From Lacrimispora xylanolytica (GTDB taxonomy: Bacteria > Bacillota > Clostridia > Lachnospirales > Lachnospiraceae): a stretch of 64,000 nucleotides of DNA. A program made the position numbers and the translations under genes. The stretch spans positions 915,001-979,000 of the forward strand of contig NZ_CP113524.1 in NCBI RefSeq assembly GCF_026723765.1, in the 5' to 3' direction. Below are positions 52,836 to 62,839 of the stretch, one piece after another (the first letter of the stretch is position 1; each line of letters begins with the position of its first letter). The notes under the pieces are model-generated. The model saw nothing but the letters and a program-made list of their open reading frames with translations. It was not told the origin of the DNA and did not search any database.

Positions 52836-54541
52836 AGACTTCCGGGGATTTAAAGCAATTTCTCCGTTCTATAGATGGAAAAGGATATCCTGCTTATAAA
52901 GGGGCAAAAGGAGAATATCAGTTTCCAGGCTATGTGTTATCTATTGACCATATACAGGGGGACCCTTTTGCTGCCCCTTCTCGGATCAGCATTCAAATAC
53001 AGGGGAAAAAGGCGGCATTCCCAGTTGATACTTATGATTTAAAACATAAAAGAATTGCTCTCTCTGACGAACTCTTAAGGCGCTTTGGAAAAATGCTGGA
53101 GCCATATTCCTTTCAGGCTAAGGGATCTGGAAAAAGCGGGTTATTATCAATCAGTCGTCCTGGACAGGAGATTTTAGAACGGATCGCTTGTCAGGTAAAT
53201 GGATTCGATGGCAGTCTGACTTTACGCCTTGAAGCAGGATTTCCAGCCAATGGAAGATCCATACGGTCGGAAGAGCTTATTAAGATTCTGTTTGATTTTC
53301 TGCCAGCCTGTATTTCCAAGGTCTGTTTTTACGACGCTTATACCCAGGAGGAAAAGTCAGGGATAACATCGGTAATAGAGCTTTCCAAAGATCAGGAAGC
53401 CTTAAGATGCAAGCTTTCTGACCTTGGTCTTATCGCATTTGTTGCCAATGGCGCCATTCTTCCCAGACAGTCAGGAATCTCCAATCGACCAATGGCAAAG
53501 GCAGTACCATTTCAATCTCCGTCCTCCATGGAGGTAGAGATTGTTCTTCCTCATAGAGGAGCTATAAAGGGAATGGGTATACCAAAAGGAGTGACTCTGA
53601 TTGTTGGAGGCGGATATCATGGAAAATCCACACTGTTAGAGGCACTTGAAAAAGGAGTGTATCCACACATTGCCGGAGATGGCAGGGAATTTGTCATAAC
53701 AGATTCTTCCGCTGTTAAGCTTCGGGCAGAGGATGGAAGAAGCGTAAGAAAGGTAGATATCTCCGGATTCATTAACCATTTGCCCAATGGGAGAGATACC
53801 AGCAGATTTTCCACGGAGGATGCCAGTGGAAGTACATCTCAGGCAGCTTCCATGGTGGAGGCCATGGAAGCAGGGGCACATGTATTTTTAATTGATGAAG
53901 ATACCAGCGCAACTAATTTTATGATACGTGACCGCCTTATGCAGCAGGTGGTAAAAAGAAGCCAGGAGCCAATTACTCCATTTATTGAGAGAATCCGGGG
54001 ACTTTATGAGACAAAAGGAATTTCTACTATACTGGTTGCAGGAAGCTCTGGGGCTTATTTTCATGTTGCAGATCACGTCATTCAAATGGATTCCTATGTT
54101 CCAAGAGAGATTACAAAGGAAGCAAAGGAAGCTGCAAAGTCGTTCGGGGAAGCAATGCAGTCTCTTGAATTTCCTCTTATCAATCTTAGCCGCACGCCTT
54201 CCCGCCTTGAGATGGGAGGAGATGGAAAGCGGTCTAAAACAAAGGTGTTAGGCAGGGATAGCCTTAAGCTTGATTCTGAAACCGTCGATCTGCGTTATGT
54301 GGAGCAGATTGCAGATATTGAGCAGATTGCCGCTCTGGGGTATCTGATTCAGTATGCAGGGGCTCATCTTATAGATGGTAAAAAGACGCTGGCCCAGATA
54401 GTGGACGAGCTGGAGAAACGGATGGAGTTACAAGACCTGAATGTCCTGGGAGAAAAGAACCACCCTCCCGGTAATCTGGCGGTTCCCAGAAGACAGGAAA
54501 TGTTTGCAGCATTTAACCGGTGCCGCAGCCTGCGTTTTTAG
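52832..54541 (+). CDS. Predicted ATPase of the ABC class
   Basis: A 569-aa soluble protein of the ABC-class ATPase family PF09818. The P-loop is [20 protein letters not shown] (about residues 258-277), the signature-like region is [20 protein letters not shown], Walker B is [17 protein letters not shown], and a late [20 protein letters not shown] closes the site. The biochemical role of the family is unknown. It lies between queA and rex, overlapping queA by 4 nt and 18 nt before the rex start. Confidence 0.9.
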   Translation: MKTSGDLKQFLRSIDGKGYPAYKGAKGEYQFPGYVLSIDHIQGDPFAAPSRISIQIQGKKAAFPVDTYDLKHKRIALSDELLRRFGKMLEPYSFQAKGSGKSGLLSISRPGQEILERIACQVNGFDGSLTLRLEAGFPANGRSIRSEELIKILFDFLPACISKVCFYDAYTQEEKSGITSVIELSKDQEALRCKLSDLGLIAFVANGAILPRQSGISNRPMAKAVPFQSPSSMEVEIVLPHRGAIKGMGIPKGVTLIVGGGYHGKSTLLEALEKGVYPHIAGDGREFVITDSSAVKLRAEDGRSVRKVDISGFINHLPNGRDTSRFSTEDASGSTSQAASMVEAMEAGAHVFLIDEDTSATNFMIRDRLMQQVVKRSQEPITPFIERIRGLYETKGISTILVAGSSGAYFHVADHVIQMDSYVPREITKEAKEAAKSFGEAMQSLEFPLINLSRTPSRLEMGGDGKRSKTKVLGRDSLKLDSETVDLRYVEQIADIEQIAALGYLIQYAGAHLIDGKKTLAQIVDELEKRMELQDLNVLGEKNHPPGNLAVPRRQEMFAAFNRCRSLRF

Positions 54542-54559
54542 AAGGGGAGGTATTTGCTT

Positions 54560-55219
54560 ATGGAAGAAAAGAGACATATGGTGGGAGGAATCTCCCGAAA
54601 AACGCTGGAACGCCTTCCGGTATATCATCATTACCTGGAGCAAAAAGAGAAGGAAAAATCAGAGACCATTTCTGCTCCCTTAATGGCTGCTGACTTAAAG
54701 CTCAATGAGGTCCAGGTTCGAAAAGACCTTGCCATGGTTACTAAAACTGGGGGAAAGCCAAAGATGGGGTATCAGATTCGGGAACTGATTCGGGATATCG
54801 AAGAATTTCTGGGTTATCATAACACCAACCAGGCTGTTTTAGTAGGGGCAGGTTCTTTAGGAAAAGCACTTCTTACTTACCGGGGGTTTGAACAGTATGG
54901 GGTGGAGATAGTGATGGCCTTTGATTCCGATGGAAGAAAGGTGAACACTAAAATCGGAGGAAAGCTTATTTTGCCCTTTGTAAAGCTGGAGAATCTTTGC
55001 CAGAGAATGAACATTCATATTGGAATCATTACAGTTCCTGCACATTCAGCCCAGGAGGCCTGTGACCATTTGGTGGCAGCAGGAGTAAAGGCAATCTGGA
55101 ATTTTGCCCCCATTCATCTAAAGGTTCCGGGTCATGTTCTGGTTCAGAATGAAAATATGGCAGTTTCCCTGGCGGCGCTGTCTAAATATCTTTATGAAGC
55201 TGAAAAGGAAGGCAGGTAG
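54560..55219 (+). CDS. rex: Redox-sensing transcriptional repressor Rex
   Basis: A 219-aa dimeric repressor that senses NADH/NAD+. The N-terminal winged helix (about residues 1-80) has ISRKTLERLPVYHHYL and ADLKLNEVQVRKDLAMV. The Rossmann domain has VLVGAGSLGKALLTY (dinucleotide loop) and IVMAFDSD, and a domain-swapped C-terminal helix follows. ATG 54560 with AGGGGAGG 9 nt upstream is preferred over TTG 54554. Rex commonly controls alcohol dehydrogenase and other fermentation genes; an iron-ADH gene lies 1 kb downstream, though I find no clear TTGTTAA-type Rex box before it. Confidence 0.93.
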   Translation: MEEKRHMVGGISRKTLERLPVYHHYLEQKEKEKSETISAPLMAADLKLNEVQVRKDLAMVTKTGGKPKMGYQIRELIRDIEEFLGYHNTNQAVLVGAGSLGKALLTYRGFEQYGVEIVMAFDSDGRKVNTKIGGKLILPFVKLENLCQRMNIHIGIITVPAHSAQEACDHLVAAGVKAIWNFAPIHLKVPGHVLVQNENMAVSLAALSKYLYEAEKEGR

Positions 55220-55239
55220 CATACAAAGGAGGAAGGCGT

Positions 55240-56166
55240 TTGAATACGGTACTATTACAATATGCGGTTGAAGTAGAAAAAACAGGCTCCATCACTCAGG
55301 CAGCAGCAAACCTTTACATGGATCAGCCAAATCTGAGTAAGGCAATCAAAAGTCTGGAAGAAAGTCTTGGAGCTCCTATTTTTAAACGGACGCCCAAGGG
55401 TGTGGTTCCAACGGAACGGGGGAGAATGTTCCTGGAATACGCAAGGAACGTTTTGGTGCAGATTGAGGAAATGGAGCACTTATATAAGCCTGATGAAGTT
55501 AATGGCATGAAATTTTCTCTTTCTATGCCAAGAGCAAGCTATATCAGTCTTGCCTGTACCAGATTTATAAGGACCATGGATCCGGAAGAATCCATGGCTG
55601 TCTGGCTGAGAGAGACCAACACAGCCGAAACCTTAAGAGATGTAGAAACAGGGGAATACAATTTGGGGATAATCAGATATCAGTCTTCATCAGAGGCTTA
55701 TTACAGGCAGATCACATCAACAAAGGGCCTTAGCATGGAGCCCTTGCTTGATTTTTCTTTAAGAATTCTTATATCCTCACATCACCCTCTTGCTAAAAAG
55801 AAAGAGATATATTCAGAAGACCTGGCACCCTATATTGAAATCTGCCATGGAGACGGAGTAACCAGGAACAAAGAGACCTTTGAAAGGGATACGCACCTTA
55901 AAAATCCAGCCAAGCGAATCTATGTATTCGAGAGAGGAAGTCAGTTTGACCTTCTATGTGAGAATCCAGATTCCTATATGTGGGTATCTCCCATGCCAGA
56001 CCAGGTACTAAAGCGGTATCATCTGATTGAGCGGGAATGCATAGGAAATCATCGGTTATTTCAGGATTCTCTCCTATATAGAAAGGGATATACCTTTACT
56101 GCCTGGGATAAGGAATTCTTAAAAGAACTGGAGTCCTCAGAACCTTTATCAGCCATGGAGTGTTAA
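55240..56166 (+). CDS. LysR family transcriptional regulator
   Basis: A 308-aa regulator. The N-terminal helix-turn-helix (about residues 1-60) reads TGSITQAAANLYMDQPNLSK and LEESLGAPIFKRTPKGVVPT. An effector domain follows (about 90-300). The start is TTG 55240 with AAAGGAGGA 6 nt upstream. It is probably the last gene of the queA-rex run (20-nt gap). Its targets are unknown; the downstream alcohol dehydrogenase is a candidate by position. Confidence 0.9.
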   Translation: MNTVLLQYAVEVEKTGSITQAAANLYMDQPNLSKAIKSLEESLGAPIFKRTPKGVVPTERGRMFLEYARNVLVQIEEMEHLYKPDEVNGMKFSLSMPRASYISLACTRFIRTMDPEESMAVWLRETNTAETLRDVETGEYNLGIIRYQSSSEAYYRQITSTKGLSMEPLLDFSLRILISSHHPLAKKKEIYSEDLAPYIEICHGDGVTRNKETFERDTHLKNPAKRIYVFERGSQFDLLCENPDSYMWVSPMPDQVLKRYHLIERECIGNHRLFQDSLLYRKGYTFTAWDKEFLKELESSEPLSAMEC

Positions 56167-56280
56167 ATATATATCAATATATATATACTGATATATACCT
56201 TTTTACCTTTGTATTTCCTGTCGAATTATAATACAATATTTCTATAGCAAGAACTGGAAATTCATAAGGAGGGTTATAAC

Positions 56281-57471
56281 ATGGCTAGATTTACATTACC
56301 GAGAGACTTGTATCACGGAAAGGGTGCCTTAGAAGAACTTAAGAATTTAAAGGGAAATAAGGCAATCGTGGTAGTTGGCGGCGGTTCGATGAAACGATTT
56401 GGATTTCTTGACAGGGTTGAAGCTTACTTAAAGGAAGCTGGTATTGAAGTAAGGTTATTTGAAGGGGTAGAGCCGGATCCAAGCGTGGAGACGGTATTAA
56501 AAGGCGCTCAGATGATGCGCGAGTTTGAACCAGACTGGATCGTTGCAATCGGCGGCGGTTCCCCAATTGATGCAGCAAAAGCAATGTGGGCATTTTATGA
56601 GTATCCAGATGTCACATTTGAAGATTTATGTATTCCATTTAATTTCCCATCCTTACGTTTAAAGGCTAAGTTCTGTGCGATTCCGTCTACTTCCGGAACA
56701 GCAACCGAAGTAACGGCTTTCAGTGTTATCACAGATTATCAGAAGGGTATTAAATATCCGTTAGCAGACTTTAACATCACACCAGATGTTGCGATTGTCG
56801 ATCCTGACCTTGCTGAGACAATGCCTCAGCAGCTGACCGCTTACACTGGAATGGATGCTTTGACACATGCAGTAGAGGCTTATGTATCTACCCTTCACTG
56901 TGACTATACCGATCCTCTTGCGCTTCATGCGATCAAGATGATACATAATGATTTGATTAAATCCTATCATGGAGATTTAGAGGCTCGTGCACGTATGCAC
57001 AATGCACAGTGCCTTGCAGGTATGGCATTCTCCAATGCACTGTTAGGTATTGTTCATTCCATGGCCCATAAGACAGGGGCTGCATATTCCGGTGGACACA
57101 TCGTTCATGGTTGTGCAAATGCAATGTATCTTCCTAAAGTAATCAAGTTCAATGCAAAGGTTTCCGAAGCAGCAACACGTTATGCTGAGATTGCCCGCTT
57201 CATTGGTTTAGAGGGTAATACTGACGAAGAACTGGTTGATGCATTGATTGCTGAGATTCGTTCCATGAATGAAAAGCTTAGTATTCCAACCTGTATTAAG
57301 GAATATGAAGGCGGAATCATTGACGAAGCAGAGTTCAATGATAAGTTAGCGTCAGTAGCCGAATTAGCAGTTGGTGATGCATGCACCGGCTCCAACCCAA
57401 GACCGATTACACCGGCTGAGATGGAGAAACTGTTGATTTGTTGTTACTATGATAAAGAGGTAGATTTCTAA
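56281..57471 (+). CDS. Iron-containing alcohol dehydrogenase
   Basis: A 396-aa group III (Fe-ADH) dehydrogenase, similar to NADH-dependent butanol/ethanol dehydrogenases of clostridia. The N-terminal Rossmann part has VVGGGSMKRFG and AIGGGSPIDAAKAMW. The metal-binding C-terminal part has D and H in IVDPDLAETM and MDALTHAVEAYVS, and the two further His in HSMAHKTGAAYSGGHIVHG. AAGGAGGG lies 8 nt upstream of ATG 56281, and TATAAT at 56227-56232 is a likely -10. Probably used to reoxidise NADH in fermentation. Confidence 0.94.
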   Translation: MARFTLPRDLYHGKGALEELKNLKGNKAIVVVGGGSMKRFGFLDRVEAYLKEAGIEVRLFEGVEPDPSVETVLKGAQMMREFEPDWIVAIGGGSPIDAAKAMWAFYEYPDVTFEDLCIPFNFPSLRLKAKFCAIPSTSGTATEVTAFSVITDYQKGIKYPLADFNITPDVAIVDPDLAETMPQQLTAYTGMDALTHAVEAYVSTLHCDYTDPLALHAIKMIHNDLIKSYHGDLEARARMHNAQCLAGMAFSNALLGIVHSMAHKTGAAYSGGHIVHGCANAMYLPKVIKFNAKVSEAATRYAEIARFIGLEGNTDEELVDALIAEIRSMNEKLSIPTCIKEYEGGIIDEAEFNDKLASVAELAVGDACTGSNPRPITPAEMEKLLICCYYDKEVDF

Positions 57472-57500
57472 AAATCTCCTAAAATGAATGCAATGTGAGT

Positions 57501-57533
57501 CGTAGGCGCAAAACCTTTGGTTTTGCGCCTACG
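57501..57533. terminator. Perfect 15-pair hairpin after the alcohol dehydrogenase gene
   Basis: CGTAGGCGCAAAACC (57501-57515) and its exact reverse complement (57519-57533) with a TTT loop. There is no T run on either side (GGTGCGTG follows), so it may be a factor-dependent terminator, an mRNA-stabilising structure or a small palindromic repeat. Confidence 0.6.
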
Positions 57534-57608
57534 GTGCGTGAAAAGGAGTTTGACAGTAAAAATCATCTGTGATATGGTAATCAGGAAATATACATATAGG
57601 AGAATGAA

Positions 57609-58406
57609 ATGAAAAAAGCGGTTTTAGTAGTGAGTTTTGGTACAACCTATAATGAGAGTAGAAAAAAGACCATAGAGGCCATTGAACAGGCAATCAGAGA
57701 TGAATTCAAAGACTTTGAAATACGCCGTGCATTTACCAGCCGGATTATTATCGGAATTCTTAAAAATAGAGACGGAATTGAAATAGACGGAGTTTCTGAA
57801 GCTCTTTTACAGTTGACAAAAGACGGCTATACCCATGTACTGGTTCAGCCTACCCTGGTTATGGGCGGAGAAGAAAATGACCGCATGCTTTCTGCTGTAG
57901 AGGAATATAAGGACCATTTTGATAAAATTGTTTGCGGACAGCCCCTTTTATCCTCAGAAGAGGATTATGAAAGGCTGACAAAAGTTCTTACTGAGGATAC
58001 CAGGGAATATGATGAGGCTGGAACGGAAATCATATTTATGGGACATGGCACCGAGCATGTTGCCAATGAAGCATACCATCGTCTGGCAGGTGTTTTTTCC
58101 AGCCAGAATTTTGACCGTTACCATATTGGAACCGTAGAGGCAGAACCTACGTTTCAGGATATTATGGAAGAAGTAAAGAAAACAGATTCCACCCGTATTA
58201 TCCTTCAGCCTCTGATGATCGTATGTGGAGATCACGCCCATAACGATATGGCAGGAGAAGAGGATGACTCCTGGAAAGCTCAGTTGGAGGAAGAGGGGTA
58301 TGAGGTAATCTGCCGGTTAAAGGGCATGGGAGAATTAGATGGCGTGTGCCAGATTCTGGTAGACCATGCAAGGGAAGCCAAGGTTAAGATGGAGGAAATG
58401 GAATGA
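57609..58406 (+). CDS. cbiK: Sirohydrochlorin cobaltochelatase CbiK
   Basis: A 265-aa chelatase of the anaerobic CbiK type, inserting Co2+ (or possibly Fe2+ for siroheme) into sirohydrochlorin. The N-terminus VLVVSFGTTYNESRKKT and the metal-binding histidines in FMGHGTEHVANEA and CGDHAHNDMAGEE are as in Salmonella CbiK. No other cobalamin or siroheme gene and no cobalamin riboswitch are visible nearby, so the metal is not certain. It overlaps apbE by 4 nt. Confidence 0.9.
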   Translation: MKKAVLVVSFGTTYNESRKKTIEAIEQAIRDEFKDFEIRRAFTSRIIIGILKNRDGIEIDGVSEALLQLTKDGYTHVLVQPTLVMGGEENDRMLSAVEEYKDHFDKIVCGQPLLSSEEDYERLTKVLTEDTREYDEAGTEIIFMGHGTEHVANEAYHRLAGVFSSQNFDRYHIGTVEAEPTFQDIMEEVKKTDSTRIILQPLMIVCGDHAHNDMAGEEDDSWKAQLEEEGYEVICRLKGMGELDGVCQILVDHAREAKVKMEEME

Positions 58407-59404
58407 TAAAAGGGAAAAAGCTCCTTTTTATTGCCGGATTAGCAGCGCTTTTGCTATCCGGCTGTGACCGGAAGATAGAACCTGTCAGCAAATCCGGTTT
58501 TTTACTGAATACGTATGTTACCGTTACCATCTATGACAACGATGATCCTAAGATATTAGACGGCTGCCTGGAATTATGCCGTTCCTATGAAAATATATTA
58601 AGTAAGACCATAGAAGGCAGCGAAGTTTACAAGCTGAATCACAGGCCAAAGGATCAGCAGACAATTACCGTGTCGGATGATATTAAAAATCTGATTACCA
58701 GAGCAGACTATCTTTCAAAGATATCAGGAGGAGGCTTTGATATTACCATAGAGCCCTTATCTTCCCTTTGGGACTTTACCTCTCAAAATCCTGTCGTTCC
58801 CCCTGAAAATGAGATCAAAGAAGATGTGAAAAAGGTAAATTATCATAACTTAAAGCTGGAAGGAAACAGTCTCACCTTTTTATCGCCGGATACCACTCTT
58901 GATTTTGGTGGAGTTGCAAAGGGATACATTGCTGACCGTTTAAAGGATTATTTAGTAGAAGAGGGCGTCAAAAGTGCTATTATCAATTTAGGCGGAAATG
59001 TCCTTTGTGTCGGTGAAAAACCAGATGGGACACCATTTAAAGTGGGTCTTCAAAAGCCTTTTGCAGATCGGAATGAGACCATAGAAACTCTTAATATAAA
59101 TGATATGTCAGTGGTATCTTCCGGTGTTTATGAGCGTCATTTTATTAAAGATGGAATTAATTATCACCATCTGTTAGATCCTAAGACCGGATACCCTTAC
59201 CGCAATGGTCTTGTTTCGGTCACTATTATAACAAAGATTTCCGGTGATGCCGATGGTCTTACTACCGCCTGTTTTTCCCAGGGACTGGAAGGAGGACTTA
59301 AATTAGTCAATTCCTTAGAGGGTGTTTATGGGATATTTATCACGGATGATTACGAGGTTTACTATTCTGATGGAGCCAAAGACTTTCTGGAAGTCAAGCC
59401 TTAG
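58403..59404 (+). CDS. apbE: FAD:protein FMN transferase (ApbE), lipoprotein
   Basis: A 333-aa membrane-anchored enzyme that attaches FMN to Thr residues of extracytoplasmic redox proteins such as RnfG/RnfD or NqrC. It has a lipoprotein signal peptide (LLLSGC lipobox, about residues 17-21), FDITIEPLSSLWDF, LDFGGVAKGYIADRL, INLGGNVLCVG and HHLLDPKTGYPYRNGL with Mg-binding residues, and DGLTTACFSQG near the end. The Rnf substrates are not in this window. It is coupled to cbiK by overlap. Confidence 0.94.
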   Translation: MIKGKKLLFIAGLAALLLSGCDRKIEPVSKSGFLLNTYVTVTIYDNDDPKILDGCLELCRSYENILSKTIEGSEVYKLNHRPKDQQTITVSDDIKNLITRADYLSKISGGGFDITIEPLSSLWDFTSQNPVVPPENEIKEDVKKVNYHNLKLEGNSLTFLSPDTTLDFGGVAKGYIADRLKDYLVEEGVKSAIINLGGNVLCVGEKPDGTPFKVGLQKPFADRNETIETLNINDMSVVSSGVYERHFIKDGINYHHLLDPKTGYPYRNGLVSVTIITKISGDADGLTTACFSQGLEGGLKLVNSLEGVYGIFITDDYEVYYSDGAKDFLEVKP

Positions 59405-59471
59405 ATTCCCTTTACAATTTTCCTTCCCTATAATACAATAGAGGAAATGTAATTTTACAGGAGAAAAAGAA

Positions 59472-59897
59472 ATGTTAATGAAAATATGGCGTAAATTCAT
59501 GAGCCGTGAAGTCATTTCTTATTTGATATTTGGAGTTTTGACAACCCTTGTGAACTGGGTAGTCTATGGCATGATGGTAAAGACCGGCGTAGATTATCGA
59601 ATCGCAACAGCAGCAGCGTGGGTCATATCCGTTCTGTTTGCCTATGTTGTAAATAAAATTTTTGTTTTTCAAAGCTATGACATGCATCTTGGTTTTGTGA
59701 TAAAGGAGGTCATATCCTTTACCACGTGCAGAGCAGCATCAGGCGTCATAGAAATGGTTCTGATGGTGATTATGGTTTCCTGGCTCAATATGGATGAATA
59801 TGTAAGTAAAGTACTGGTATCCGTAGTTGTAGTGGTAGCAAACTATGTATTCAGCAAACTTTTCATATTCCGAAACAGTGAGGAAAAACCCCTGTAA
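59472..59897 (+). CDS. GtrA family membrane protein
   Basis: A 141-aa protein with four membrane helices, matching GtrA-like proteins (SYLIFGVLTTLVNWVVYGMM, YVVNKIFVFQS, VVVVVANYVFSKLFIFRN). Members help flip or modify lipid-linked sugars in cell-wall polymer glycosylation. It is followed 15 nt later by a YfhO-like gene, a common pair for wall or teichoic-acid glycosylation. AGGAG about 9 nt upstream of ATG 59472; ATG 59478 is an alternative. Confidence 0.88.
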   Translation: MLMKIWRKFMSREVISYLIFGVLTTLVNWVVYGMMVKTGVDYRIATAAAWVISVLFAYVVNKIFVFQSYDMHLGFVIKEVISFTTCRAASGVIEMVLMVIMVSWLNMDEYVSKVLVSVVVVVANYVFSKLFIFRNSEEKPL

Positions 59898-59912
59898 AGA
59901 GAGGTAAATGAA

Positions 59913-62816
59913 ATGGAACACGATGACGAGATTGAGAAAATATCAAAAGAACTTGAGAATATGCTAAAGATGACATCAGATGAAAAAGAAAATACAACAG
60001 GGGAAACAGATTTGAAAAAGAACGAGAACAACCAGGAGATGGAGCCAGAGCTTATAGATCCTCCCAAAATTCATTTGCTTGTGCCGGTGGAAGGCATGGA
60101 GGAATTGTATGAGGAAGGTCCATCAGAATCTGATGATAATGAAAACGATTTAAAAGATACGAAGAAGCCTTTGGCAGAATCAGAGGATCCTTTTGATGAG
60201 GATGCTTATGAAGAAGATATGACAGAGGATTTCTTAAAAGAGGACATTATAATAGAAGAAACGGATATGGATGATGAAGATCAGAGACCGGAGCGGAGAG
60301 GTCTGGTAAGGGAAAAACGGTCTAGTTCTACCCTGGTGCGGCCTGTGGATGGACTTTTGGCTGCCTTTTTTGTGCCCATGATCGTTATGGTCATCATATT
60401 TGCCCAGAGAGGGATTTTTCCTTTTGGAGAAGAAAGTTTTTTAAGAACGGATATGTATCACCAGTATGCGCCGTTTTTTTCTGAGTTCCGGTACAAGCTG
60501 ACCCATGGAGGCAGTCTTTTATATAGCTGGGATATTGGAATGGGTGTGAATTTTGCAGCCCTGTATGCTTATTATCTGGCAAGCCCTTTAAACTGGCTGT
60601 TGGTATTCTGCCCGAAAAATTCGGTCATTGAGTTCATGACCTATATGATCGTACTAAAGATTGGTCTTTCCGGTTTAAGCTTTTCCTGGTATTTAAGAAA
60701 GCATTTTAAAACCAATGATTTTGGAATCGCATTCTTTGGTATTTTTTATGCTCTGTCCGGATATATGGCAGCTTACAGCTGGAATATTATGTGGCTGGAC
60801 TGCATTCTTTTATTCCCCATCATTATGCTGGGACTTGAGAGACTGGTAAAAGAAAAGAAATGCTTCCTATATTGTATAACTCTTGGCTTATCAATTATAT
60901 CGAATTATTACATATCGATTATGATATGTATTTTTATGGTCTTCTATTTTGTAGTTCTTCTTATTTTAGAAGGAAGACGGCCATGGAAGGAAGTCTTTGT
61001 TAACGCCTGTCATTTTGCCTTATTTTCTCTTCTGGCCGGAGGTCTTTCCGCAGCTGTCCTGCTGCCGGAGATTTATGCCCTTCAGATGACAGCTTCCAGT
61101 GACTTTAACTTCCCACAGACCATAAGTTCTTATTTCTCCATCTTTGATATGATTGCCAGACATCTGCCGGCAGTGGAAACGGAGATCGGACTGGATCACT
61201 GGCCCAATATTTACTGCGGCGTTGCGGTTCTTATGTTCTTTTTATTGTATCTGGGCAGTTCAAAAATCAAGAAAAAAGATAAGATTGTTATGTGCTCCCT
61301 CCTTCTTTTCTTTTTTGCAAGTTTTTCCGTCAATATATTGAACTTTATCTGGCATGGATTTCATTATCCCAACAGCCTTCCATGCAGACAGTCATTTATT
61401 TATATTTTTCTCATGCTGGCTGTGTGCTACCATGCTTATATCCACCTTCATGAGACACCGTGGAAGCATGTTGTGATATCATTCTTTGCTTCTGTAATCT
61501 TTGTGTTAATGGCTCAGAAGCTGATTACGGACGATGCCTTTCATTTTTCCATCTTCTACGTGGCTCTCTTATTCCTTGGGGCTTATGCAGGACTGATTCA
61601 CCTCTACCAGAAAGGAATCAATCGTAATGTACTTGTTTTGGTAGCTCTTGGCGTGGTAGCTCTGGAAGCAGCGGTTAATACTACAGTAACCAGTGTGACA
61701 ACCACCAGCCGGACCAGTTATGTAAAAGACAATGAGTCTTCCATGAAGCTGGCTGCAAGCTTAATGCCAAACGATACCTTTTACCGGGTGGAAAAAGTAA
61801 ATCGTAAAACAAAGAATGACGGGGCCTGGCTTCACTTTCCTACGGTTTCCTTATTCTCCTCCACAGCCAACGCGGATTTATCCAAGTTCTTTAAAAAGAT
61901 TGGCTGTGAAAGCTCCACCAATGCTTACAGTATTACGGGAAGTACCCCTTTAGTGGATGCCCTGTTTGCAGTTAAATATGCCCTCTATTCCGAAGAACCA
62001 GAGGAAGGAGATACCATCTCCACACCGGTTTCTAATGAAGAGGATATGTATTTGCGCCAGAATAATTATGCATTGTCCCTGGGCTTTATGATGCCTTATG
62101 ATGTGGAAAATAACTGGCAGCTGAATCTCACCAATCCGGCAGAGGTTCAAAATGATCTCTCCGTGGTCTTGGGAGCCAGTCCTGTGCTGACAGAAGTACC
62201 GAGTGAGATTAAAGGAACCAGCTTCTCATTTACACCTGAGGAAGAGGGAGATTATTACGTTTACGTCAGCAATAAAAAAGTGGAAAAGGTAAATGCATTT
62301 ATCGGTGAACGATCAAAGAGCTTTGATAATGTAAGCCGCGGATATCTTCTGGAGCTTGGAACTGCTAAGGCAGGAGAAAAGGTTACCATTAACAATGAAG
62401 ATAATGAGCAGGATCTGATCGCTGTTGCCTATCGATTTAGTCCGGAGGGGCTTAAATCGGTTTACGATATTTTAAATAAGAATTCCCTAACCCTTACGAA
62501 ATGGTCTGATACCCAGATTAAGGGAACTGTAAATGCTGACCGGGCAGGTCTTTTGTTCTTAAGCATTCCTTATGATAAGGGCTGGACCATATATCTGGAT
62601 GGCAAGAAAGTGGATTCCTATAAAATGTTTGATACCTTTTTAAGTGTGCATATGACAGCTGGAACGCATGAAATCACACTGGAATATATGCCTCAGGGCT
62701 TAAAGCTTGGCGGAGCCATAACATTGGGAAGCATTCTGATTCTTCTCGTGATCTTAGGCATCTCCTTAAGAAAAAGGAAGAAACATCAGCCCATGCGGGT
62801 ACATTCAATTAACTAA
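59913..62816 (+). CDS. YfhO family membrane protein
   Basis: A 967-aa integral membrane protein. Residues 1-145 are cytoplasmic and very acidic ([20 protein letters not shown]), an unusual extension for the family. About 12-13 helices follow (about 148-580), with [20 protein letters not shown] and [20 protein letters not shown] as in YfhO. A large extracellular C-terminal domain (about 590-930) ends with a last helix and a basic tail. YfhO proteins are needed for glycosylation of wall teichoic acid or lipoteichoic acid. Coupled to the GtrA-like gene. Confidence 0.9.
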   Translation: MEHDDEIEKISKELENMLKMTSDEKENTTGETDLKKNENNQEMEPELIDPPKIHLLVPVEGMEELYEEGPSESDDNENDLKDTKKPLAESEDPFDEDAYEEDMTEDFLKEDIIIEETDMDDEDQRPERRGLVREKRSSSTLVRPVDGLLAAFFVPMIVMVIIFAQRGIFPFGEESFLRTDMYHQYAPFFSEFRYKLTHGGSLLYSWDIGMGVNFAALYAYYLASPLNWLLVFCPKNSVIEFMTYMIVLKIGLSGLSFSWYLRKHFKTNDFGIAFFGIFYALSGYMAAYSWNIMWLDCILLFPIIMLGLERLVKEKKCFLYCITLGLSIISNYYISIMICIFMVFYFVVLLILEGRRPWKEVFVNACHFALFSLLAGGLSAAVLLPEIYALQMTASSDFNFPQTISSYFSIFDMIARHLPAVETEIGLDHWPNIYCGVAVLMFFLLYLGSSKIKKKDKIVMCSLLLFFFASFSVNILNFIWHGFHYPNSLPCRQSFIYIFLMLAVCYHAYIHLHETPWKHVVISFFASVIFVLMAQKLITDDAFHFSIFYVALLFLGAYAGLIHLYQKGINRNVLVLVALGVVALEAAVNTTVTSVTTTSRTSYVKDNESSMKLAASLMPNDTFYRVEKVNRKTKNDGAWLHFPTVSLFSSTANADLSKFFKKIGCESSTNAYSITGSTPLVDALFAVKYALYSEEPEEGDTISTPVSNEEDMYLRQNNYALSLGFMMPYDVENNWQLNLTNPAEVQNDLSVVLGASPVLTEVPSEIKGTSFSFTPEEEGDYYVYVSNKKVEKVNAFIGERSKSFDNVSRGYLLELGTAKAGEKVTINNEDNEQDLIAVAYRFSPEGLKSVYDILNKNSLTLTKWSDTQIKGTVNADRAGLLFLSIPYDKGWTIYLDGKKVDSYKMFDTFLSVHMTAGTHEITLEYMPQGLKLGGAITLGSILILLVILGISLRKRKKHQPMRVHSIN

Positions 62817-62839
62817 CAGCGAAAAGAGGAGATTTGATT

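Noticed and set aside
56167-56280. Rex operator before the iron alcohol dehydrogenase gene
   Set aside because: The AT-rich stretch has ATATATA runs but no TTGTTAA-type inverted repeat.
57472-57608. Cobalamin riboswitch before cbiK
   Set aside because: The gap is only 137 bp, filled largely by a simple hairpin, with no B12-box sequence.
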